Made by a program: the position numbers and the translations under genes
Part shown: piece after piece, positions 48,299 through 55,742 of the stretch
How the letters are laid out: every line of letters starts with the position of its first letter
Numbering within the stretch: the first letter of the stretch is position 1
Notes under the pieces: model-generated
Databases searched by the model: none
What the model was told of the DNA's origin: nothing
Seen by the model: the letters and a program-made list of their open reading frames with translations, nothing else
DNA from: Caballeronia sp. LZ062
Lineage (GTDB): Bacteria; Pseudomonadota; Gammaproteobacteria; Burkholderiales; Burkholderiaceae
DNA: 64,000 bases
Reading direction: 5' to 3'
Assembly: GCF_031450785.1 (NCBI RefSeq)
Contig: NZ_JARTWB010000001.1
Span: 124,001 to 188,000 of the forward strand

Positions 48299-48476
48299 CG
48301 CAATCTCCTCTTGGTGACGGTTGCGTCCAGTGTCGGCCGGCCGCGCGCTCGGCTAAACCCGGCACGGGCGGGGAACGCCGGCGATTTCCGGGGACTGCCG
48401 AATGTATCCCTTCGAAAGGAGGGGTTCGACGAGCGACAGGCGCGCGTAATATCGGAAGCGTTCTCGGGGACTCGCA

Positions 48477-49172
48477 ATGGAAAACGGATACTTCAAAACA
48501 GTATTGCTGGTAGAGGACGAAGGGCTCACGCGCAGCGCGATGAAGACGTTGATTCTGGCGAACGAGCCCTTGCTCGAGATCGACGAAGCCGATGGGTTCG
48601 AGCAGGCGAAAGCGAAGCTCTCGGCGAATTCGTACGATCTCATGTTTCTCGACTATCACTTGCGCGGCCAGGCCACCGGCATGGACCTGCTCAACTGGAT
48701 ACGCGAGGAGGAGCGCGAGGTACAGACCATCATGCTGTCCGCTCAGGACGACCGCGATACCGTGCTCGAATGCATTCGCAACGGCGCGTGCGGTTTCATC
48801 TCGAAGGGAAGCGAGCAGGGCGCGGGCGTGTTCCGCGAAGCCCTCAAGACCATTCTCAACGGGCGCGTTTATCTGCCGAACACCGTGCTCGGCAAGGGCG
48901 GCCACAGCCCGAAACCCGTGTCGACACATGCGGGCGTGACCATCGAATCGCTGGATCTTCCGCCGCGTCTCACCGAAACGCTGCGCTATCTGCTGCAAGG
49001 GCTGTCGAACAAGGCCATCGCGCGGAAGATGAACATCAGCGAGAACACGGCCAAGGAATATTCCAGCGACCTGCTCGCGCGCTTTCACGTGACGCGGCGA
49101 ACCTTCCTGATCGTCGAAATGGCGCGGCGCGGCATCGAAATGCCGATGGGCAACACGTCGTCGGCTTCCTGA
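48477..49172 (+). CDS. NarL/FixJ-type response regulator
   Basis: A 231-residue protein with a receiver domain (LLVEDEGLTR, acceptor Asp in LMFLDYHLRG, Lys in FISKGS) and a C-terminal LuxR-type helix-turn-helix (LRYLLQGLSNKAIARKMNIS, then VTRRTFLIVEMARRG). The Pro after the receiver Lys is Gly here. No histidine kinase is adjacent; the divergent receiver protein may be a partner. The 178 bases upstream are the shared control region. Confidence 0.85.
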   Translation: MENGYFKTVLLVEDEGLTRSAMKTLILANEPLLEIDEADGFEQAKAKLSANSYDLMFLDYHLRGQATGMDLLNWIREEEREVQTIMLSAQDDRDTVLECIRNGACGFISKGSEQGAGVFREALKTILNGRVYLPNTVLGKGGHSPKPVSTHAGVTIESLDLPPRLTETLRYLLQGLSNKAIARKMNISENTAKEYSSDLLARFHVTRRTFLIVEMARRGIEMPMGNTSSAS

Positions 49173-49308
49173 GCGGCTCGTGAGGCCACGGCGGCGTCGC
49201 GCGCCCACTGCGTCCCCTTTTCTCAAAACTCCGAGGATTCCTGCCCGAATGGTAAGGTAGAGCCCGGTTTATTTCGAGATGGGAAACGCGCAGGTGAACA
49301 GCAGGTCG

Positions 49309-49851
49309 ATGATTCAGAAAACGAAGGGTGCCGGTGCGGCATTCGCCCTTGCAACGGCGCTCGCCCTGGCCGCGTGCGCGCCGCTCCCCGATCAGCAGCA
49401 AAGTGCCGATGCGGCCGCGGCGGCATCGGCGGCACAGGCCGCGCAGGCGGCATCCGCTGCTGCGGCGGCGAAGGCAGCCGCGCAAGCATTGGGGCCGACG
49501 GAACAGCGGATCGTCGTCGGCGCGGCGAGCGGCTATCACGTCACCGTCAAGACGACGCCGCCCGCGCAGGTCTGCGACAACACCGCCTTTGCGGACGGCG
49601 TGCGCTACGGCTATGCGCTAACGTGGAACCGGCTCGTCGGCGAGGCGGTCCGCGAAAACGGCGGCAAGCCGGTCAAGGGCAAGCTCGGCAAATTCGATCC
49701 ATCCGCCATCCACTTGCAGGACGACCAGTACAAGATTCAGTGGAACGGCAAGGAACGCACGAACGCCTGCGCGTCGGACGGCTATCTGATCGGGCGCATC
49801 GTCGGGACGCACCTCGCGGGTGTCGACATGCGCAACGGCAAGCCGTCGTAA
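49309..49851 (+). CDS. Lipoprotein with Ala-rich spacer
   Basis: A 180-residue lipoprotein. The signal ends in the lipobox LAAC (Cys23). A strongly Ala-rich segment (about 34-62) with heptad-like spacing, probably helical or coiled coil, links to a C-terminal domain with two cysteines and WNGKERTNACASDGYLIGR. The ATG at 49309 is chosen for the signal; another at 49279 is in frame. No family is recognised. It converges with another lipoprotein gene 11 bases away. Confidence 0.65.
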   Translation: MIQKTKGAGAAFALATALALAACAPLPDQQQSADAAAAASAAQAAQAASAAAAAKAAAQALGPTEQRIVVGAASGYHVTVKTTPPAQVCDNTAFADGVRYGYALTWNRLVGEAVRENGGKPVKGKLGKFDPSAIHLQDDQYKIQWNGKERTNACASDGYLIGRIVGTHLAGVDMRNGKPS

Positions 49852-49862
49852 CGGGCGCGGCT

Positions 49863-50213
49863 CTAATCGCAGGCGTGCGCCGCGGTGACGTAGCGGCTGC
49901 CCGCCGCGCTGTCGCCGTAGATCGTGTAGCCGGTGCCGTACGCCGCCGGCTGCGCGACGACCAATATGGCCGATGAACCGCCCTGTCCCGGAACCGATAC
50001 CGCCAGCGAATCGGGGCCGAGGCCGTATTCCCGCACGCGCGGCGCGATGGAAGTCCACCGCGTCTTGACGCACTTCGTGAACTCCAACGTCGCCAGCGTC
50101 GACGTGCCGGAGCCTATCGGCACGGTTTTCAGAAGGGCGTCGTCCGTGCTGACGCACCCGTTAAGCGCCAGTGCGAAACAAACTGCCAACGCGCTTGTGA
50201 CACTTTTTCTCAT
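49863..50213 (-). CDS. Small lipoprotein of unknown function
   Basis: A 116-residue protein with a lipoprotein signal (MRKSVTSALAVCFALALNGC, lipidated Cys20). The mature part has two further cysteines (TKCVKTRW and the C-terminal AAHACD) that could form a disulfide. It contains GLGPDSLAVSVPGQGG. It converges with the preceding lipoprotein gene. Confidence 0.68.
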   Translation of the reverse strand: MRKSVTSALAVCFALALNGCVSTDDALLKTVPIGSGTSTLATLEFTKCVKTRWTSIAPRVREYGLGPDSLAVSVPGQGGSSAILVVAQPAAYGTGYTIYGDSAAGSRYVTAAHACD

Positions 50214-50528
50214 ATTTCCGATGCCTTTGATGGTGGTATCCGCTTAGTCTTCCCGCCGATGATGCACGGCGCGATTGCCTCGAAGCAGCCATCGCGCCCG
50301 GCGAATCGGCCTGGAGCGCGAGGGTCGCTTTCCCAATAAGCGGTCAAGTCGGGTCAACCGTAGCCGTTATACAGGCGTTTCATGCACGGAAACCATTTGT
50401 ATGGCGCGCCGTCGGCGAAAACCGGCGCTGCGCCCACTGTGCATCATGCGCCGCCCCCGATAACTACGATTTGCGCCGCAGCCGGCAGTTTCTTGCCGGG
50501 CCGCAGCGCGAGCAGGTTCAAAAAACGC
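50214..50528. other. 315-base gap upstream of mprF
   Basis: No gene is supported here. A TTATAC hexamer at 50367-50372 could be a -10 box, but no good -35 accompanies it. The gap presumably holds the divergent promoters of the lipoprotein and mprF genes. Confidence 0.4.
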
Positions 50529-53126
50529 ATGTCTCGCAGAAAGTCGTTCACCTGGCTTCGCGCCATTCCCGCGCTCGGACGCTCGTTTGCCGCGCGCCTC
50601 GATCCCCAGCGGTTCGCCGCGCCCGCGCTCACGGTTCTCGTGTGCGCGCTGCTTCTCGTCGTGTTCCAGCACCTGTCGCATACGGTCGATTACAAGTCCG
50701 TCGTGCGCTCGCTCCGGACGCTCTCGCTCCAGGCCTGGGGCGCCGCGCTCTTCGCGACCGCGCTCAGCTTTGCCGCGCTGGTCGGGCGCGATGCCGTCGG
50801 CTTGCGTCACATCGGCGTTGCGGTGCCGCGTTCGCTGCTGTGGGTCGGCGCGACGGTCGGCTCGGCGCTCGGCAACGTCACCGGTTTCGGCGCGCTGACA
50901 GGCGGGGCGGTGCGCTGCCGCGTCTACGGCGCGGCGGAGGTCACGGCCGCGCAGGTCGGCCGCCTGTCGATTTTCACGGGCGTGACGCTCGCGCTTTCGC
51001 TGGCGTTCATAGCGGCGCTCGGCATGGTGTGCTCGGCGGGCACGCTCTCGCCGATGCTGCATCTTTCCCCGGCGATACTGCGCGCGCTCGGCGCCGCGCT
51101 GCTCGCCGTCTTCGTCGCGATGCTCCTCTTCTGCGGACGCGAGCAGCGCACGCTGCGCTCGCGCTGGACGTGGCTCGCGTTCACGGTGCCGACGCGCCGC
51201 GACTTCATCGCGCAAACGGCGCTCGCCGTCGTGGATGTGCTCGGCGCGGGCATCGCGCTCTGGGCGATGCTGCCCGGCGCGCACGTCGGCTTCGGCGAAT
51301 TCATGACCGTCTTCTCCACAGCGATGCTGCTCGGGATGATCGGCCACACGCCGGGCGGCGTCGGCGTGTTCGAAGCGGCGATGGTCTTCGCGCTCGGCCG
51401 CAATGTGGCGACGCCGGACGTGCTCGCCGCGCTGCTCGCGTATCGCGCGATCTACTTCGGCCTGCCGCTGATTCTCTCGGCCGCCGTGATGGCCGCGTTC
51501 GAAGGACGCGCGCTGAAGGGCCGTTTCGCCTTCCTGCATCCGCGCCGCGTGTCGCCGCTCGCGCCGCTGTTCCTCGCGATCGTCGCGTTCGCGGCCGGGT
51601 CGATGCTCGTCATCTCCGGCGCGACGCCTGCGTTCAAAATGCGCATTGCGCTCTTGCAGACGGTGATTCCGCTGTGGGTGCTGGAAAGCTCGCAACTGCT
51701 CGGCAGCGTGATGGGCGTCATGCTGCTTTTCGTTGCGCGCGGGCTCATGCGCCGGCTCGACGCCGCGTGGTGGGTCGCGCTGATTCTCGCGGTCGCGAAC
51801 TTCGCGCTGTCGCTGGCGAAGGGGCTCGCCTTCATCGAAGCGGGCGTGCTGGCGTTCCTGATCGCGCTGCTCGTGCTGACGCGCGAGCGGTTCAACCGTC
51901 GGGCGTCGCTCTTCGCCGAGCGATTCACGGCGACGTGGCTGGTTTCCGTCGGCATGGTCATGGCGGTTGCCGTGTGGATCATGTTCTTCGCCTTCCGCGA
52001 CGTGCCGTACAACACGGACCTCTGGTGGCAATTCGCGTTCGACGAGCGCGCGCCGCGTGCGCTGCGCGCGACGCTCGCGGCGGGCGTCTTCGCCTGCGCG
52101 TTCGCCGTGTGGCAGTTGCTGCGTCCGGCGGCGGGCCGCTTCGAAATGCCCGCGCCGCAGGACCTCGCCGATGCCGCGCGCATTTTCCGCGCGCAGGAGC
52201 GCAGCGACGCCGGCCTCGCGATGATGGGCGACAAGAGCTTTCTGTTTTCCGAGTCGCGCCAGGCATTTCTCATGTACGCGAAGCACGGCCGCACGTGGGC
52301 CGCGCTGCACGATCCCGTCGGGCCGCGCGGCGAGTGGGCGGGGCTGATCCGCCGTTTCGTCGAACTCGCGCATTCGCACAACGGCCGCGCCGCGTTCTAT
52401 CAGGTGCGCGCCGACGCGCTGCCGCTCTATCTCGATGCCGGTCTCACGCTGATGAAGCTCGGCGAGGAAGCGCACGTCGCGCTGTCGGAATTTGATCTCA
52501 AGGGCTCGCATCGCGCGCATTTGCGTTATGCGTTGAAGCGCGGCGAACGCGACGGCTTCGACACGGAACTGATCGGACCGGACCGGATCGCGGAAAGCAT
52601 GCCGATGCTGCGCGAAATCTCCGACGACTGGCTCGACAGCCGTTCGGCCCGCGAGAAGAGCTTCTCGGTGGCGGCGTTCAACGAAGAATATCTGGCGGCG
52701 CAATCGGTGCTGCTCGTGCGTCAGCAGGGCGTTCCCGTGGCGTTCGTCACCTTCATGACGACCGATCTCAACACCGAAGCGACCGTCGGCGTGATGCGGC
52801 ACGTGGCGGAGGCGTCGTCGTATGCAATGGAATACCTCTTCACGCAGCTCGCGCTGCATCTGAAGGAGGCGGGGTTCAAGTCGCTGTCGCTGGGCATTGC
52901 GCCGCTTTCCGGCATGGAGCCGACGCCGCTCGCGTCGCACTGGCATCGGCTGGCGGGGCTCGTGTGGCGTTTCGGCGGGCGCTTCTACAACTTCCGCGGT
53001 CTGCGCGGATTCAAAAGCAAGTTCCAGCCGCACTGGGAGCCGCGTTATCTGGCGGCGTCCGGTTCGGTCAGCGTGTTTCTCACTTTGGCGGACCTCTCGT
53101 TGCTGGCGGGAGGCTGGCGTTCATGA
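50529..53126 (+). CDS. mprF: Bifunctional aminoacyl-phosphatidylglycerol synthase/flippase
   Basis: An 865-residue membrane protein of the usual MprF length. About 14 hydrophobic segments fill residues 1-540: an N-terminal flippase part with TGFGALTGGAVRCRVYG and TPGGVGVFEA. A C-terminal soluble synthase domain (about 550-865) contains GDKSFLFSESRQAFLMYAK, GDPVGP-like HDPVGPRGEW, and SLGIAPLSGM. The enzyme moves lysine or another amino acid from tRNA to phosphatidylglycerol and flips the product, reducing negative surface charge. It overlaps acvB by 4 bases. Confidence 0.92.
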   Translation: MSRRKSFTWLRAIPALGRSFAARLDPQRFAAPALTVLVCALLLVVFQHLSHTVDYKSVVRSLRTLSLQAWGAALFATALSFAALVGRDAVGLRHIGVAVPRSLLWVGATVGSALGNVTGFGALTGGAVRCRVYGAAEVTAAQVGRLSIFTGVTLALSLAFIAALGMVCSAGTLSPMLHLSPAILRALGAALLAVFVAMLLFCGREQRTLRSRWTWLAFTVPTRRDFIAQTALAVVDVLGAGIALWAMLPGAHVGFGEFMTVFSTAMLLGMIGHTPGGVGVFEAAMVFALGRNVATPDVLAALLAYRAIYFGLPLILSAAVMAAFEGRALKGRFAFLHPRRVSPLAPLFLAIVAFAAGSMLVISGATPAFKMRIALLQTVIPLWVLESSQLLGSVMGVMLLFVARGLMRRLDAAWWVALILAVANFALSLAKGLAFIEAGVLAFLIALLVLTRERFNRRASLFAERFTATWLVSVGMVMAVAVWIMFFAFRDVPYNTDLWWQFAFDERAPRALRATLAAGVFACAFAVWQLLRPAAGRFEMPAPQDLADAARIFRAQERSDAGLAMMGDKSFLFSESRQAFLMYAKHGRTWAALHDPVGPRGEWAGLIRRFVELAHSHNGRAAFYQVRADALPLYLDAGLTLMKLGEEAHVALSEFDLKGSHRAHLRYALKRGERDGFDTELIGPDRIAESMPMLREISDDWLDSRSAREKSFSVAAFNEEYLAAQSVLLVRQQGVPVAFVTFMTTDLNTEATVGVMRHVAEASSYAMEYLFTQLALHLKEAGFKSLSLGIAPLSGMEPTPLASHWHRLAGLVWRFGGRFYNFRGLRGFKSKFQPHWEPRYLAASGSVSVFLTLADLSLLAGGWRS

Positions 53127-54412
53127 ACAAGTTTGGCAAGAAACTGGCGGCGCTCGCGGCGGCCGCCGTCTGCGGCGTTTCGATGATCGGCGCGGCGCAC
53201 GCGAACACCGTGTCCGGTGGCCGCTACGGGCAGGTCACGGTGACGAAGCCCACGGGCGAGATGACGGGCTTCGTCGTGCTGCTGTCGGAAAAGAGCGGCT
53301 GGAGCGAATCCGACCAGCAAACCGCCGATGCGCTCGCGGCGAAGGGCGCGATGGTCGTCGGCGTCGATACGCCGCGCTACGCCGCGCGCCTCGCGACCGA
53401 GAAGAAGGAGACGTGCCACAACCTCGTCGGCGATGCCGAGGACATGAGCCATCAGCTCGAACGCACCGTGCAGACGAGCCGCTATTTCTCGCCGATTTTC
53501 GCTGGAACCGGACAAGGCGCGACCGTTGCGGAACACGCGCTCGGGCAGGCGCCGGACAACACGGTGGCGGGCGCGGTGTCGCTCGCGCCGGACGCAAAAC
53601 TCGACGCGCGCTTCAATCCGTGTCCGCCCGATCCGACCATCATCCACATGAAGGGCTTGCCGGGCTTCATGGAGCGCGCCGCGTGGCAGCCGGGGCGCAC
53701 GAAGGCTGACGCGCTCGTCACGATGACCGCGCCGCATCTGAAGAAGCCTGACGCGCCCGCTGTGAACGACGTGTCGGATCTGCCGCTCATCGAACTGCGC
53801 GCGGCGCAACCGACCGACTTGCTCGCCATCGTCATTTCCGGCGACGGCGGCTGGCGCGATCTCGACAAGACGATGGCGCTCGCGCTTCAGCGCGACGGCG
53901 TGTCGGTGATCGGCATCGATTCGCTGCGTTACTTCTGGAGCGAGAAGACGCCGCAGCGCACCGCAGAGGACATCGCGCGCGTGGTCCGCACGTACAGCGC
54001 GCGCTGGCATACGAGCCACGTCGCGCTCGTCGGCTATTCCTTTGGCGCGGACGTGATGCCGTTCGCATACAACCGTCTTCCCGACGACGTGCTGCGCCAA
54101 GTCTCGTATATCTCGCTGATGGGCTTCGCGTCCGAGGCGGATTTTCAGATACGCGTGACCGGCTGGCTCGGCATGAAGGCGAGCGACAAGGCGCTGAAGG
54201 TCAAGCCCGAACTCGCGAAGCTGCCGCCCGCGATGGTCCAGTGCATCTACGGCGAGAAGGAAGACGACACGCTGTGCCCGACGCTCACGAAGACGGGCAT
54301 CGACGTGGTGAAGCTGCCGGGCGATCACCACTTCGGCGGCGACTACGACGCGCTCGCGCGGCGCATTCTCGCCGGCTGGCGTAAGCAGATCGCGGCGAAG
54401 CAGGCTGCATAA
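53123..54412 (+). CDS. acvB: AcvB/VirJ-family periplasmic hydrolase
   Basis: A 429-residue secreted protein. The Sec signal ends near GAAHA (residue 27). Two VirJ-like repeats follow; the second has SGDGGWRDLDKT (240-250) and the nucleophile elbow GYSFGAD with Ser306, plus a late His in GDHHFGG. AcvB proteins are periplasmic hydrolases of lysyl-phosphatidylglycerol in alpha-proteobacteria. Co-translation with mprF here supports the same reaction: one gene makes the aminoacyl lipid, the next removes it. Confidence 0.87.
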   Translation: MNKFGKKLAALAAAAVCGVSMIGAAHANTVSGGRYGQVTVTKPTGEMTGFVVLLSEKSGWSESDQQTADALAAKGAMVVGVDTPRYAARLATEKKETCHNLVGDAEDMSHQLERTVQTSRYFSPIFAGTGQGATVAEHALGQAPDNTVAGAVSLAPDAKLDARFNPCPPDPTIIHMKGLPGFMERAAWQPGRTKADALVTMTAPHLKKPDAPAVNDVSDLPLIELRAAQPTDLLAIVISGDGGWRDLDKTMALALQRDGVSVIGIDSLRYFWSEKTPQRTAEDIARVVRTYSARWHTSHVALVGYSFGADVMPFAYNRLPDDVLRQVSYISLMGFASEADFQIRVTGWLGMKASDKALKVKPELAKLPPAMVQCIYGEKEDDTLCPTLTKTGIDVVKLPGDHHFGGDYDALARRILAGWRKQIAAKQAA

Positions 54413-54433
54413 CTCAGAGGCGATGATGGCCGG

Positions 54434-54796
54434 TTGATGGAGCCGGCCATGTCTCTCAACGATTACTTCGACGGTTGGTTTCTCGCCTGCTTCGACGTAA
54501 AAGCCACGAAACGCTTATACGTCGACGTCGTGCAAATGCAACTCGAACGTTTCGTTTCGGCGCTTAGAAAATCAACCGCCGTGTGCGCGGCGCCGATTCG
54601 GGCCGAAAGCACATCTGCCCGTACCGGGCGCGCTCGACTCGTCTTTCATCGCCGCCGTGCGATTCGTCAGCTGATCGGGCGGCTTGCGCGCATGAACGTG
54701 CCGATCATCGAGCGCACGGGCGCGACGCAAAAGCTGCGCTCGGTCCACGTGCGCGATTCCAAGCACAACCTGATCAAGATCTCCGAACTTATTTGA
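54434..54796 (+). pseudogene. Decayed glyoxalase/VOC-fold gene
   Basis: The open frame reads as VOC family at both ends: FDVKATKRLYVDVVQMQLERF near the start, and IGRLARMNVPIIE plus RTGATQKLRSVHVRD at the end. The middle is nonsense in this frame, while the +1 and +2 frames contain family-like KIN and LPVPGALDSSFIAAVRF segments. At least two or three indels are therefore present, and the usual GP(V) after IIE is lost. The original was probably a small dioxygenase or virulence-type VOC protein of about 125 residues. Confidence 0.72.
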
Positions 54797-55298
54797 GCGG
54801 CCCGAGATAGTCCCGCTTGCCGATGGGCGCGCCGAGGTGCCGCAAGATATCGTGCGTCGTCGCGACGTGGAAGTAGAAGTTCGGCAAGCCGAAGCCGAAC
54901 AGATAATCGACGCCTGAAAACGACGGCGAAAAGTCCGGAAACTTCAGCGTGACCGTGCGCGTTTCGCTGCCCTCCATCGTCGTTTGCTGGATGCTCTTCA
55001 AGTAAGCGATCGTCTTCGCTATGCGCTGCTGCAACGCCGCGAAGCTGTCCTCGTTGTCCTCGAAGCTCGGGGCATCGACGCCCGAAAGACGCTGCGCCGA
55101 GAGCTTCGCCGTATCGCTCGCGCGCTGAATCTGCGCGGCGAGCGGCAGCATGTCGGGGGCGAGGCGGGCGGCGATCACATCGGCGTGGGCGAGGCCTTTT
55201 TCATCGGCGAAAGCGGCGCCTTTCTCCAGCAGCGACGAGCAGACCTCCAGCCCGCGAATAAAAACCGGAATCGACGCGCGATACATCGAGAGGGACAT
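54789..55298 (-). CDS. DUF1993-family protein
   Basis: A 169-residue helical protein. It begins MSLSMYRASIPVFIRGLEVC, with FSGVDYLFGFGLPNFYFHVATTHDILRH near the end, carrying the conserved C-terminal His residues of DUF1993 (DinB-like four-helix fold). The function is unknown. It converges with the VOC pseudogene, overlapping its last 8 bases. Confidence 0.82.
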   Translation of the reverse strand: MSLSMYRASIPVFIRGLEVCSSLLEKGAAFADEKGLAHADVIAARLAPDMLPLAAQIQRASDTAKLSAQRLSGVDAPSFEDNEDSFAALQQRIAKTIAYLKSIQQTTMEGSETRTVTLKFPDFSPSFSGVDYLFGFGLPNFYFHVATTHDILRHLGAPIGKRDYLGPLK

Positions 55299-55393
55299 GG
55301 TCTTGCGCTCCTTGTAGTGCGGACCGTCGCGGTCCTAAGTAGACATGGGCGACAAGCATAGCGTCCGGCGCGTCGCTGCGCAGAAACGGCTCG

Positions 55394-55570
55394 CTACGAC
55401 TGTCCGTGTCGAGCCTGCCGTTCGCGCAGCTGCGCTTCGTAGCGTTCGAGCGCCGTCTGATACACATCGAATACACAGGGATGGCAGCCGCTGTGGCAGC
55501 AATCGTCCGGTTGGGGGCGCTCGGGCGGCGTGGGGCGCGGGTCGTCGGCGAGGTCGTTGGCTTCGTTCAT
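55394..55570 (-). CDS. Small Cys-rich oxidoreductase-like domain protein
   Basis: A 58-residue protein. PPERPQPDDCCHSGCHPCVF followed by DVYQTALERYEAQLRE matches the short 'oxidoreductase-like' N-terminal domain found alone in proteobacteria. Its four cysteines may bind metal. The ATG at 55570 is the likely start, although an upstream TTG at 55606 is in frame. It is divergent from the acylase gene. Confidence 0.75.
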   Translation of the reverse strand: MNEANDLADDPRPTPPERPQPDDCCHSGCHPCVFDVYQTALERYEAQLRERQARHGQS

Positions 55571-55742
55571 GGTGTCGAGCTTGAACTGCCGCTTCGTCCG
55601 ACGCAACCGCGGGCCGCTCGTGCCGCTTTTGCCGTCTATTGCCGCTCGTGCCGCTAACTTTTGGCGGGCTCACAATTCGCACAGTGCGATACTGCGCCAA
55701 CGCTATCCCACCTCAACTCGACAGGATCGAAGGACTCCCTCG

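Noticed and set aside
50367..53033. Long minus-strand open frame opposite mprF
   Set aside because: Its product is almost wholly Arg, Glu and His, the complement of GC-rich codons in mprF.
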